From: Hordeum vulgare subsp. vulgare
Taxonomy: Eukaryota; Streptophyta; Magnoliopsida; Poales; Poaceae
Direction: 5' to 3'
Assembly (NCBI RefSeq): GCF_904849725.1
Contig: NC_058518.1
Span: 323,910,581-323,974,580, forward strand
Length of the DNA stretch: 64,000 bases
The position numbers and the translations under genes are program-made. The notes beneath the pieces were generated by a model that worked only from the letters and a program-made list of their open reading frames with translations, had not been told where the DNA came from and did no database searches. Numbering within the stretch: the first letter of the stretch is position 1; each line of letters opens with the position of its first letter. Below, piece by piece: positions 1 to 10,889 of this stretch.

Positions 1-857
1 CCTCATTAGTATCATCATGGGAAAGGTATTGTTCTGGTACTTACCTCACGTATGACCAATACCGTGATTCATAGATTGACACGAAAGTTTCCCAAATTTT
101 GTGGGTATAGTGTGCAACCCCTACATTGTAAAACAATTCGAATAGCCGTGTCCACGGTCAAGGACAGTGGGATGACTGCTCTTGGGCTACATCCATTGTT
201 GCAAACTATGTGTGTGTGTGTGTGAAAGATGATAGTATGAGAAAGATGATGCTTGAGCTAAGTCAGATGATTTGACATGATAAATGGACATGAGATGTTC
301 AACCCCTATTTATATTGACATTTGTAACTTGATTATATTGCTATCGGCTACCTCATGATGCATGCCTTCATAAGATATTGATCATGTCATTGCACTTAAA
401 AAAATAGCCTTTTGCTACTCACGTGTTAATGCTATATCATGCATTGTTATTACCTCATTCCAAACATGGGTTGCTTGCGAGTATATTCAAACTATTTATT
501 GTCCTGCCACTAGTTATTTAATTGTCCAGGCATGGAAGAGCAGTAGTATGATGAAGAGTTCGTTGGATAGAAACATGCAAACTAGGAAGATTTCCAGTTT
601 GAATGCTTGTAGGGTTAAGGCGGATGCATGTATTCACGCTTTCGTTCGAGATTTCCGCTACTAGTTATGTTTGGTGTGTTGGCCTTTGAGGCCCTACCTA
701 TGTAAGACTTGACCTCAACGGTCTTATTTGTATCATACGGTATGTATGGATGTAAGACTGTTGTTATTCAGTTCCTGTGTGTTGAGGGAGCATTGATCTC
801 TAGGATCACTATACACGTGCATTCGGTGACCACGACTTATGAGTCAGGGTCCCCACA
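1..857 (+). repeat. 3' part of the 5' LTR of chromovirus A
   Basis: Homologous over its length to the reverse complements of 44250-45140 and 54755-55662, which are LTR ends of element C. It ends GGGTCCCCACA at 857, four bases before the PBS. A (TG)n microsatellite at about 208-222 sits where the other two LTR copies carry (CA)n on the opposite strand. The LTR start lies outside the window; from the copy in C the whole LTR should be about 4.2 kb. Confidence 0.85.
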
Positions 858-861
858 GAGC

Positions 862-878
862 TGGTATTAGAGCTATCC
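862..878 (+). other. Primer binding site of chromovirus A (iMet-tRNA type)
   Basis: TGGTATTAGAGCTATCC starts four bases after the LTR end and differs at two positions from the better preserved site of element C (54734-54750). TGGTATCAGAGC is the usual plant LTR-retrotransposon site complementary to the 3' end of initiator tRNA-Met. The leader 879-1034 holds no other feature that I can see. Confidence 0.85.
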
Positions 879-1034
879 TGAATGTAGGAAGCCTTAGTTA
901 GCATGGACGTTAGTTAGGATAAAACCCCTTTCAAAAACTATACCTAGGATCTATACTTAGCAGTTTCTGCACTTCTTACCTCTTCCAGTCTATTTTTGAA
1001 ACTTTACTTACACCCTTCCCCTTAAACCTTGTAG

Positions 1035-1401
1035 ATGGTTGTCGTACCCGAAGACCTCCTAGTATCCGACCTTCACCCACTCCTTGAGGATAGCCTCGAG
1101 AAGTGCCAGATTTGTCGATCCCAGTTTTCCACTACCACGAGCAGTGGGTTGACGCCACCACGAAGAAGTACCACGTTGATGTGGTCGTGAAGGCAAATGA
1201 CTCCCCGACAAGGTGGTTCTTTCAAGGACTACATATGATGGAGACACTAGTATTAGTAGTCAAGACAGCTGCACGGAAGACACTCGTCGACCTTCGGTAC
1301 ATCATCCCAGAGATGGATGACGAGATGGCTACTCACCACTTTCCTTCTAGGAAGGATGATATTGACGAGAGTTGGACATTGGTTCCATCCAAGGGGGGTG
1401 G
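1035..1401 (+). pseudogene. ORF0 of chromovirus A, 5' part
   Basis: Coding region of unknown function between the PBS and gag. It starts with an ATG at 1035 (residues MVVVPEDLLV), runs about 25 codons, then loses one base around 1105-1125 and continues in the frame used from 1103. It reads through HYHEQWVDA and VVVKANDSPTRWFF to 1401, where the copia element interrupts it; the same frame resumes at 10045. The homologous region of element C (53830-54594, minus strand) shares VVVPE, YHE, VKANDSPT, WFF and ESWTL/GSWTL blocks, so this is a real ancestral protein. It has no zinc knuckle and does not look like gag. Confidence 0.65.
1397..1401. other. Target site duplication GGTGG, left copy
   Basis: GGTGG immediately before the copia LTR at 1402 is repeated exactly at 10040-10044 immediately after the other LTR, which fixes both element ends and shows insertion into ORF0 of element A. 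Confidence 0.92.
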
Positions 1402-3220
1402 TGCTAGAAATATGCCCTAGAGGCAATAATAATTAGTTATTATTATATTTGTTTGTTCATGATAATCGTTTATTATCCATGCTATAATTGTATTGATTGG
1501 AAACACAATACTTGTGTGGATACATAGACAAAACACTGTCCCTAGTAAGCCTCTAGTTGACTAGCCCGTTGATCAAAGATGGTCAAGGTTTCCTGGCCAT
1601 AGGCAAGTGTTGTTACTTGATAACGGGATCACATCATTAGGAGAATCATGTGATGGACTAGACCCAAACTAATAGACGTAGCATGTTGATCGTATCATTT
1701 TGTTGCTACTGTTTTCTACGTGCCAAGTATTTGTTCCTATGACCATGAGATCATATAACTCACTGACACCGGAGGAATGCTTTGTGTGTATCAAACATCG
1801 CAATGTAACTGGGTGACTATAAAGATGCTCTACAGGTATGTCCGAAGGTGTTCGTTGAGTTAGTATGGATCGAGACTGGGATTTGTCACTCCGTGTGACG
1901 GAGAGGTATCTCGGGGCCCACTCGGTAATACAACATCACACACAAGCCTTGCAAGCAATGTGACTTAGTGTAAGTTGCGGGATCTTGTATTACGGAACAA
2001 GAAAAGAGATTTGCCGGTAAACGAGATTGAAATAGGTATGCGGATACTGACGATCAAATCTCGGGCAAGTAACATACCGAAGGACAAAGGGAATGACATA
2101 CGGGATTATATGAATCCTTGGCACTGAGGTTCAAACGATAAGATCTTCGTAGAATATGTGGGATCCAATATGGGCATCCAGGTCCCGCTATTGGATATTG
2201 ACCGAGGAGTCACTCGGGTCATGTCTGCATAGTTCTCGAACCCGCGGGGTCTGCACACTTAAGGTTCGACGTTGTTTTATGCGTATTTGAGTTATATGGT
2301 TGGTTAGCGGATGTTGTTCGGATTCCCGAATGAGATCACAGACGTCACGAGGGTTTCCGGAATGGTCCGGAAACGAAGATTGATATATAGGATAACCTCA
2401 TTTGATTACCGGAAGGTTTTCGGAGTTACCGGGAATGACGAATGGGTTCCGGATGTTCACCGGGGGGGGGGGGGCAACCCACCCCGGGGAAGCCCATAGG
2501 CCTTGGGGGTGGCGCACCAGGCCTTGGTGGGCTGGTGGGGCCGCCCAAGAAGGTCCTATGCGCCAAGGATAAGAAATCTAAGAGAAAGAAAAAAAGGGAG
2601 GTGGGAAAGGAGAGAAGGACTCCACCTTCCAATCCTAGTTGGATTAGGTTTGGAAGGGGAGGACTTCCCCCCTTGGCTCGGCCGACCCCCTTGGGGCTCC
2701 TTGAGCCTCAAGGAAAGGCCCTTCCCCTCCCACCTATATATACACAGGTATTAGGGCTGATTTGAGACAACTTTTCAAAGGCAGCCCGACCACATACCTC
2801 CACGGTTTTACCTCTAGATCGCGTTTCTGCGGAGCTCGGGCGGAGCCCTGCCGAGATCAAGATCACCACCAACCTCCGGAGCACCGTCACGCTGCCGGAG
2901 AACTCATCTACCTCTCTGTCTCCCTTGCTGGATCAAGAAGGCCGAGATCATCGTCGAGCTGTACGTGTGCTGAACGCGGAGGTGCCGTCCGTTCGGCACT
3001 AGATTGTGGGACGGATCGCGGGACGGTTCGTGGGACGGTTCGCGGGGCGGATCGAGGGACCTGAGGACGTTCCACTACATCAACCGCGTTCACTAACGCT
3101 TCTGCTGTGCGATCTACAAGGGTACATAGATCGGAAATCCCCTCTCGTAGATGGACATCACCATAATAGGTCTTCGTGCGCGTAGGAAATTTTTTGTTTC
3201 CCATGCAATGTTCCCCAACA
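1402..3220 (+). repeat. Copia 5' LTR
   Basis: 1819 bp, starting TGCTAG (one change from TGTTGG at the second LTR) and ending TTCCCCAACA. It holds a G-run at 2461-2473, a TATA box (TATATATA, 2735-2742) expected to start transcription, and four imperfect 13-bp GGGACGGTTCG repeats at about 3007-3058. Open frames at 2426-3366 on either strand lie in this noncoding LTR and are not genes. Confidence 0.92.
3007..3058 (+). repeat. Short imperfect tandem repeat in copia LTR (about 13 bp, 4 copies)
   Basis: Repeats of the form GGGACGGWTCGYG, downstream of the TATA box. The other LTR has the same array at about 9828-9878, so it predates this insertion. Confidence 0.7.
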
Positions 3221-3221
3221 G

Positions 3222-3236
3222 TGGCATCATGAGCTA
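3222..3236 (+). other. Degenerate primer binding site of the copia element
   Basis: TGGCATCATGAGC begins one base after the LTR end. It is close to the iMet-tRNA site TGGTATCAGAGC, with one substitution and one inserted base. Confidence 0.75.
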
Positions 3237-4419
3237 GGTTCATGCGTAGATGTCTTCTTGAGTAGAACACAAAAGTTTTTTTGGGCGGTGATGTGCGTTT
3301 TGCTGCCCTCCTTAGTCTTTTCTTGATTCCGCGGTATTGTTGGATCGAAGCGGCTCGGACCGACATTACTCGTACGCTTACGAGAGACTGGTTTCATCGC
3401 TACGAGTAACTCCGTTTCTCAAAGATGACCGGCGAGTGTCGGTTTCTCCAACTTTAGTTGAATCGGATTTGACCGAGGAGGTCCTTGGATGAGGTTAAAT
3501 AGAAATTCATATATCTCCGTTGTTGTGTTTGCGTAAGTAAGATGCAATCCTACTAGATACCCATGGTCACCACGTAAAACATGCAACAACAATTAGAGGA
3601 CGTCTAACTTGTTTTTGCAGGGTATGCTTGTGATGTGATATGGCCAACGATGTGATGTGATATATTGGATGTATGAGATGATCATGTTGTAATAGTTAAT
3701 ATCGACTTGCACGTCGATGGTACGGCAACCGACTGGAGCCATAGGGTTGTCTTTAAACTAACGTTTGTGCTTGCAGATGCGTTTACTATATTGCTAGGAC
3801 GTAGCTTTAGTAGTAATAGCATGAGAAGCACGACAACCCCGATGGGGACACGTTGATGGAGATCATGATGATGGAGATCATCGTGTGACGCCGGTGACAA
3901 GAAGATCGTGCCGGTGCTTTGGTGATGGAGATCAAGAAGCACATGATGATGGCCATATCATGTCACTTATGAATTGCATGTGATGTTAATCCTTTATGCA
4001 CCTTATCTTGCTTAGAATGACGGTAGCATTATGAGGTGATCTCTCACTAAAATTTCAAGACGAAATTGTGTTCTCCCCGACTGTGCACCGTTGCGACAGT
4101 TCTTCATTTCGAGACACCACGTGATGATCGGGTGTGATAGACTCAACGTTCACATACAACGGGTGCAAAACAGTTGCACACGCGGAACACTCGGGTTAAG
4201 CTTGACGAGCCTAGAATGTGCAAACATGGCCTTGGAAAACATGAGACCGAAAGGTCGAGCATGAATCGTATAGTTGATATGATTAGCATAGAGATGCTTA
4301 CCACTGAAACTATTCTCGACTCACGTGATGATCGGACTTGAGATAGTGGATTTGGATCATGTACCACTCAAATGACTAGAGAGATGTACTTTTTGAGTGG
4401 GAGTTCTTAAGTAATATGA
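3237..4419 (+). other. Copia leader region, noncoding as far as I can tell
   Basis: Stretch between PBS and recognisable gag. All six frames have frequent stops. GATGATGGAGATCA-type short direct repeats occur at about 3860-3945. No protein similarity recognised. Confidence 0.6.
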
Positions 4420-7400
4420 TTAATTGAACTAATTGTCATGAACATAGTCTAATGGTCTTTGCAAATTACGATGTTGCTTGCGCTATAGCTCTACTGTTTT
4501 TATATGTTCCTAGAGAAAATTTAGTTGAAAGTTGATAGTAGCAAACTTTGCAGACTGAGTCTGTAAAACCGAGGATTGTCCTCGTTGCTGCGCAGAAGGC
4601 TTATGTCCTTAATGCACCACTCAGTGTGCTGCACCTCGAGCATCGTCTGTAGATGTTGTGAACATCCGACATACACGTTTCTGATGACTACACGATAGTT
4701 CAGTACAAAATACTTAATGGCTTAGAAGCAAGGCGCCGAAGATGTTTTGAAACGTCACGGAACATAAGAGATGTTCTAGAGAGATGAAATTGTGATTTCA
4801 TGCTTGTGCCCTTGTTAAGAGGTATGAGACCTCCGACAAGATTCTTGGTCCACAAAGTAAAGGAGAAAAGCTCAATCGTTGAGCGTGTGCTTAGATTGTG
4901 TGAGTACGACAATCGCTTGAATCAAGTGGGAGTTGATCTTCCAGATAAGATAGTGATGGTTCTCCAAAGTCACTGCCACCAAGCTGTGAGAGCTTCGTGA
5001 TGAACTATAACATATCAAGGATAGATACAATGATCCTTGAGCGATTCGTGATGTTTGACACCGCGAAAGTAGAAATCAAGAAGGAGCATCAATAGTTGAT
5101 GGTTAGTAAAACCACTAAGTTTCGAGAAAGGCAAGGGCTAGAAGGGATACTTCGTGAAACGGCAAAGCAGTTGCTGCACTAATGAAGAGACCCCAGATTA
5201 AACCCAAACCCGGGACTAAGTGCTTCTGTTATGAGGGGAACAATCACTAAGGCGGAGCAACTCTAGATACTTGGTAGATAAGAAGGCTGGTAAAAGTCAA
5301 AAGAAGTATATTTGATGTACATGATGTTGATGTGTACTTTACTAGTACTCCTAGTAGCACGAGGGTATTGGATACCGGTTCGGTTGCTAAGTGATTAGTG
5401 ACACGAAATGAAAGCTATGGCATAAACGGAGACTAACTAAAGGCAAGGCGACGATACGTGTTGGAAGTGTTTCCAAGGTTGATATGATCAAACGTCGCAC
5501 ACCCCCTCTACCATCGGGATTGGTGTTAAACCTAAATAATTGTTATTTGGTGCTTGCGTTAAGCATGAACATGATTGGATCGTGTTTATTGCAATACGAT
5601 TATTCATTTAAAGAGAATACTGGTTACTCTATTTGCTTGAATAATCACCTTCAATGGTTTATTGAATCTCGATCGTAGTGTTACACATGTTCATGATATT
5701 GGTGCCAAAAAGATACGAGGTAATGATGATAGTACCACTTCCTTGTGGCACTGCCGCTTGAGTCATGTTGGTATAAATTGCATGAAGAGGCTCCATGCTG
5801 ATGGATCTTTATACTCACTTGATTTTGAATCACTAGTGACATGCAAATCATACCACATGAGCAAGGCCTTGTTTTCATTGAGATGAAACAAGATAGTAAC
5901 TTGTTGGAAGTGATACATTTTGATGTATGCAATCCAATGGGTGCTGAGGCACGCAGTGGATATCATTATGTTCTTACTTCAATGACGATTTGTGTAGATA
6001 CAAGAGTATTTACTTAATGAATCACAAGTCTGAAATATTGAAAAGTTCAATTCTGTTTCCGAGTGAATTTCGTCGTAACAAGAGGATAAACTGTCTACGA
6101 TATGATCATAGAAATGAATATCTGAGTTACGAGTTTTGGTACGCAGTTAAGACAATGTGGAAATTGTTTCGCAGTTCATGCCACCTCGAACATCATAGTG
6201 TGATGATGTGTCTGAGCGTCATAGCCACACACTATTTGGTATGGTGCATGCTATGATGTCTCTTATCGAATTACCACTATTGTTTATGGGTTATGCATTA
6301 GAGACAACCGCATTCACTTTAAAATAGGGCACCGCGTATTTCCCTTGAGATGACACAGTATAGACTGAGGTTTAGAGAAATCTAAACTGTGGTTTCTTGA
6401 AATTTTGGGGCTTCGACACTTATGTGAAAAAGTTTCAGTCTGATAAAGCTCGAACCCAAAGCGGATAAATGCATCTTCATAGGATATCCAAAACAGTTGG
6501 GTACATCTCCTATCTCAGATCCGAAAGCAAAGTGTTTGTTTCTAGAAACGGATCCTTTCTCGAGGAAAGGTTTCTCTCGAAAGAATTGAGTGGGAGGGTG
6601 GTAGAACTTGGTGAGGTTATTGAACCATCACTTCAACCAGTGTGTAGCAGGGCGCAGGAAGTTGTTCCTGTGGCGCCTACATCAATTGAAGTGAAAGCTG
6701 ATAATGGTGATCATCGAGCATCGGATCAAGTTACTACAAACCTCGTAGGTTGACAAGGTCGCGTACTACTTCAGAGTGGTACGGTAACCCTGTCTTGGAG
6801 GTCATGTTGTTGAGCAACAGTGAACCTACGAGTTATGGAGAAAGCAATGGTGGGCCCGGATTCCGACAAATGGCTGGAGGCCATGAAATCCGAGAGAGGA
6901 TCCATGTATGAAAACAAAGTGTAGACTTTGGAAGAACTACTTGATGATCATAGGACTATTGAGTAAAGATGGATCTTTAAAAGGAAGACAGACGACGATG
7001 GTGATAAGTCACTATTAAGAAAAGCTTGACTTGTCGCAAAGATGTTTCCGACATGATCAAACAGTTGACTATGGTGAGACTTTCTCACTCGTAGCGATGC
7101 TAAAAGTCTGTTAGAATTATGTTGGTAGTTGTTGCATTATTTTTGAAATATTGCACATAGGGTGTCAAAACATTGTTTCCTCGACGGTTTCCTTGAGCAA
7201 ACTTTGTATGTGATACAACCAGAAGGTTTTGTCGATCCTAAAGATACTAACAAGTATGCAAGCTCCAACGATCCTTCAATGGACTGGTGCAAGCATCTCG
7301 GAGTTGGAATATACACTTTGATGAGAAGATCAAAGATTTTGGGTTTGTACAAGGTTTATGAGAAACTTGTATTTCCAAAGAAGTGAGTGGGAGCACTATA

Positions 7401-8200
7401 GAATTTCTGATAAGTATATGTGTTTGACATATTGTTGATCAGAAGTAATGTAGAATTGCTGTGAAGCATAAAAGGTTGTTTGAAAGGAGTTTTTCAAAGG
7501 AATACCTGGATTGAGCTACTTGAACATTGAGCATCAAGATCTATGGAGATAGATCAAAACGATTAATAGAAGTTTCAACAAGATGCATGCCTTGACAAGT
7601 TTTTGAAGGAATTCGAAATAGATCGGCAAAGAAGGAGTTCTTGACTATGTTGTAAGGTGTGAATTTGAGTAAGACTCAAAACCCGACCACGGCAGAATAA
7701 AGAGAATAGACGAAGGTCGTCTTCTATGCCTTAGCCGTAGACTCTAAAGTATGCCATGCTGAGTACCGCACCTGATGTGTGCCTTGCAGCAAGTCTGTTA
7801 AGAGGTACACAGAGTGATCCATGATTGAATCACTGATCAGCGGTCAAAGTTACCCTTAGTAACTAAATAGACTAAGGAATTTTTCTCGATTATGGAGGTG
7901 GTTAAAGAGTTCGTCGTAAAGGGTTACGTCAATGCAAGCTTTGACACTAACCCGAATAACTTTGAGTAGTGAAACGGATTCGTATAGTAGATTAGATATT
8001 TGGAGCATTTCCGAATAGCATGTAGTAGCAACATCTATAAGATGACATAAAGATTTGTAAAGAACGCACGGATCTGAAAGTTTCAGAACCATTGACTAAA
8101 ACCTCTCTCACGAGCAAGACGTGATCAGATCCCAGAACTATATGGGTGTTGGATTCGTTGAAATCACATGGTGATGTGAACTAAATTATTGACTCTAGTG
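4420..8200 (+). pseudogene. Copia gag-pol polyprotein, heavily degraded
   Basis: Remnants in Ty1/copia order: gag at about 4540-5210 (HxCLRLCEYDNRLNQVGVDLPD-like stretch near 4890), a broken CCHC knuckle at about 5220-5260, protease LDTGS at 5368-5382, GAG-pre-integrase LWHCRLSHVG from 5743, integrase remnants 5880-6560 (LRYDHRNEY near 6095), RT from about 6880 (VIQPEGFVDPK near 7210), an altered active site in which YVDD reads YVFD (7414-7440), and an RNase H remnant to about 8200. Stops and frameshifts occur every few dozen codons, so no functional protein can be made. Integrase before RT is the copia order. Confidence 0.85.
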
Positions 8201-8201
8201 C

Positions 8202-8210
8202 AAGTGGGAG
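8202..8210 (+). other. Copia polypurine tract
   Basis: AAGTGGGAG two bases before the 3' LTR at 8213, the expected site for priming plus-strand DNA. Confidence 0.85.
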
Positions 8211-8212
8211 AC

Positions 8213-10039
8213 TGTTGGAAATATGCCCTAGAGGCAATAATAATTAGTTATTATTATATTTCTTTGTTCATGATAATCGTTTATTATCCATGCTATAATT
8301 GTATTGATTGGAAACACAATACTTGTGTGGATACATAGACAAAACACTGTCCCTAGTAAGCCTCTAGTTGACTAGCTCGTTGATCAAAGATGGTCAAGGT
8401 TTCCTGGCCATAGGCAAGTGTTGTTACTTGATAACGGGATCACATCATTAGGAGAATCATGTGATGGACTAGACCCAAACAAATAGACGTAGCATGTTGA
8501 TCGTATCATTTTGTTGCTACTGTTTTCTGCGTGTCAAGCATTTGTTCCTATGACCATGAGATCATATAACTCACTGGCACCGGAGGAATACTTTGTGTGT
8601 ATCAAACGTCGCAACGTAAATGGGTGACTATAAAGATGCTCTACAGGTATCTCCGAAGGTGTTCGTTGAGTTAGTATGGATCGAGACTGGGATTTGTCAC
8701 TCCGTGTGACGGAGAGGTATCTCGGGGCCCACTCGGTAATACAACATCACACACAAGCCTTGGAAGCAATGTGACTTAGTGTAAGTTGCGAGATCTTGTA
8801 TTACGGAACGAGTAAAGAGACTTGCCGGTAAACGAGATTGAAATAGGTATGCGGATACTGACGATCAAATCTCGGGCAAGTAACATACCGAAGGACAAAG
8901 GGAATGACATACGGGATTATATGAATCCTTGGCACTGAGGTTCAAACGATAAGATCTTCGTAGAATATGTGGGATCCAATATGGGCATCCAGGTCCCGCT
9001 ATTGGATATTGACCGAGGAGTCACTCGGGTCATGTCTGCATAGTTCTCGAACCCGCGGGGTCTGCACACTTAAGGTTCGACGTTGTTTTATGCGTATTTG
9101 AGTTATATGGTTGGTTACCGAATGTTGTTCGGAGTCCCGGATGAGATCACAAACATCACGAGGGTTTCCGGAATGGTCCGGAAACGAAGATTGATATATA
9201 GGATGACCTCATTTGATTACCGGAAGGTTTTCGGAGTTACCGGGACTGTACCGGGAATGACGAATGGGTTCCGGGTGTTCACCGGGGGGGGGGGGACCAA
9301 CCCCGGGGAAGCCCATAGGCCTTGGGGGTGGCGCACCAGCCCTTGGTGGGCTGGTGGGGCAGCCCAAGAAGGCCCTATGCGCCAAGGATAAGAAATCAAA
9401 AAGAAAGAAAAAAAGGGAGGTGGGAAAGGAGAGAAGGACTCCACCTTCCAATCCTAGTTGGATTAGGTTTGGAAGGGGAGGACTTCCCCCCTTGGCTCGG
9501 CCGACCCCCTTGGGGCTCCTTGAGCCTCAAGGAAAGGCCCCTCCCCTCCCACCTATATATACAGATGTATTAGGGCTGATTTGAGACAACTTTTCAAAGG
9601 CAGCCCGACCACATACCTCCACGGTTTTACCTCTAGATCGCGTTTCTGCGGAGCTCGGACGGAGCCCTGCCGAGATCAAGATCACCACCAACCTCCGGAG
9701 CACCGTCACGCTGCCGGAGAACTCATCTACCTCTCCGTCTCTCTTGCTGGATCAAGAAGGCCGAGATCATCGTCGAGCTGTACGGGTGCTGAACGCGGAG
9801 GTGCCGTCCGTTCGGCACTAGATCGTGGGACGGATCGCGGGACGGTTCGTGGGACGGTTCGCGGGGCGGATCGAGGGATGTGAGGACGTTCCACTACATC
9901 AACCACGTTCACTAACGTTTCTGCTGTGCGATCTACAAGGGTACGTAGATCGGAAATCCCCTCTCATAGATGGACATCACCATGATATGTCTTCGTGCGC
10001 GTAGGAAATTTTTTGTTTCCCATGCAATGTTCCCCAACA
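8213..10039 (+). repeat. Copia 3' LTR
   Basis: 1827 bp, TGTTGGAAATATG to CCCCAACA. TATA box at about 9554-9561. Relative to the 5' LTR it carries an 11-bp tandem duplication (ACTGTACCGGG) near 9244 and a shorter G-run, plus scattered substitutions. Confidence 0.93.
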
Positions 10040-10044
10040 GGTGG
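10040..10044. other. Target site duplication GGTGG, right copy
   Basis: Exact repeat of 1397-1401 at the right edge of the copia element. Confidence 0.92.
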
Positions 10045-10447
10045 AACACCACTCATGTTCCAGACCTACTTCAGCCTCTCCCCCGATAGTCTGGATCAAA
10101 ATCTGATTAAGGTGTCCATGAAGTTCCGCGAGGAACTTCACAAATCCCGTGAGCTACTTCAACTAGCCAAGATGAAGCCAGACAGGATCAAGAAGGATGG
10201 ATCCCTCGAAGGAGAACCAGCCATCGCTTACAGAGGAGGAGTACCCCCAGCTAGAGATGCACCCACACGTCGTCACCGCATGAGTGTGAAGGAGTATCGT
10301 GCGCTCTTCACTGACCCACCGGCGAAGCATCATTGGGATGGACCTCCTCATCCTCTGACTCCTCGACCAGAGACGATGCCCATAAGGATGATGACCATGA
10401 GGAAGACCCTGAGGAGCGTGTACGAGACCGAGCACTCCACCACTTGA
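10045..10447 (+). pseudogene. ORF0 of chromovirus A, 3' part
   Basis: With the copia element and one TSD copy removed, 1103-1401 and 10045-10447 join in frame into 234 codons without a stop, ending YETEHSTT and TGA at 10445-10447. Visible: FQTYFS, a charged stretch likely to form a helix or coiled coil (KFREELHKSRELLQLAKMK), then GGVPPARDAPTRR and a Pro-rich part. Element C has the matching FQTYFSHS, LRQELHQVKDML, GGIPP and YETEQSTA blocks. Function unknown. It is notable that this frame stayed open in A while gag-pol did not. Confidence 0.65.
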
Positions 10448-10753
10448 GTCCAAGAACCCGTAGGGTAGGATAAGTCATATATCCCTCGTGCGAAGTCGAG
10501 ACTGTGTAATGGTTCATATGAAACCTTGTGTGCTTGTTGTTTGTTTTGTTGTTTGTGTTTCGATGTAAGTCGAGCTTTTGCCTTGGGCAACAGGTAAGCG
10601 ACTACATCTCATATCTTATCCTAATGATATTTGTTGGGTCTTTCCACTTTTGTTTTATCACACTTGCACCTTACCAACCCCCTTAGGAGAGTTTTCCTCT
10701 TGTTTCTTTTCCTCATGTCTATTCTAGTCGTTGACTTGGCTGCTTCTAACAGG
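10448..10753 (+). other. Spacer between ORF0 and gag of chromovirus A
   Basis: About 300 bp, T-rich, with TTTGTTTTGTTGTTTGTG near 10540. No ORF shared with element C is seen here; it is probably the untranslated leader of gag. Confidence 0.5.
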
Positions 10754-10889
10754 ATGGTGACTGCAACCCACACTAGCACTTTTGCCAACCCTAGCGTCGG
10801 CAAGTCTAGCCAGTAGCTGGAGCTGGTGGGTCTGCTCTAGCTCAAGATCACCAGGAGTAGCGCAAGGTGACATTCCCTCGCCGTGACCT
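10754..10889 (+). pseudogene. N-terminal gag of chromovirus A (before solo LTR)
   Basis: The ATG at 10754 aligns with the gag start of element C (minus strand, 53540): both continue with short Thr/Ser-rich peptides and then a GDIP motif. Stops appear within 25 codons in A. The solo LTR at 10890 cuts it, and gag resumes at 12513. Confidence 0.6.

Larger units (their letters stand above)
1402..10039 (+). mobile_element. Complete Angela/BARE/WIS-type copia element with degenerate interior
   Basis: 8638 bp, normal for this group: LTR 1402-3220, PBS at 3222, interior 3221-8212, PPT at 8202, LTR 8213-10039, TSD GGTGG. The LTR start TGTTGGAAATATGCCCTAG (TGCTAGAAATATG in the left copy) is characteristic of the Angela/BARE/WIS group in Triticeae. 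The LTRs are about 96-97% alike by eye on sampled blocks, yet the interior has frequent stops in all frames, so the copy was probably already defective and was mobilised by proteins supplied in trans. Confidence 0.92.

Noticed and set aside
2908..3366. 152-codon open frame on the minus strand over the copia LTR end and PBS
   Set aside because: Runs antisense through LTR, PBS and leader; the Arg/Pro-rich part comes from the GGGACGG repeat, present in both LTRs.
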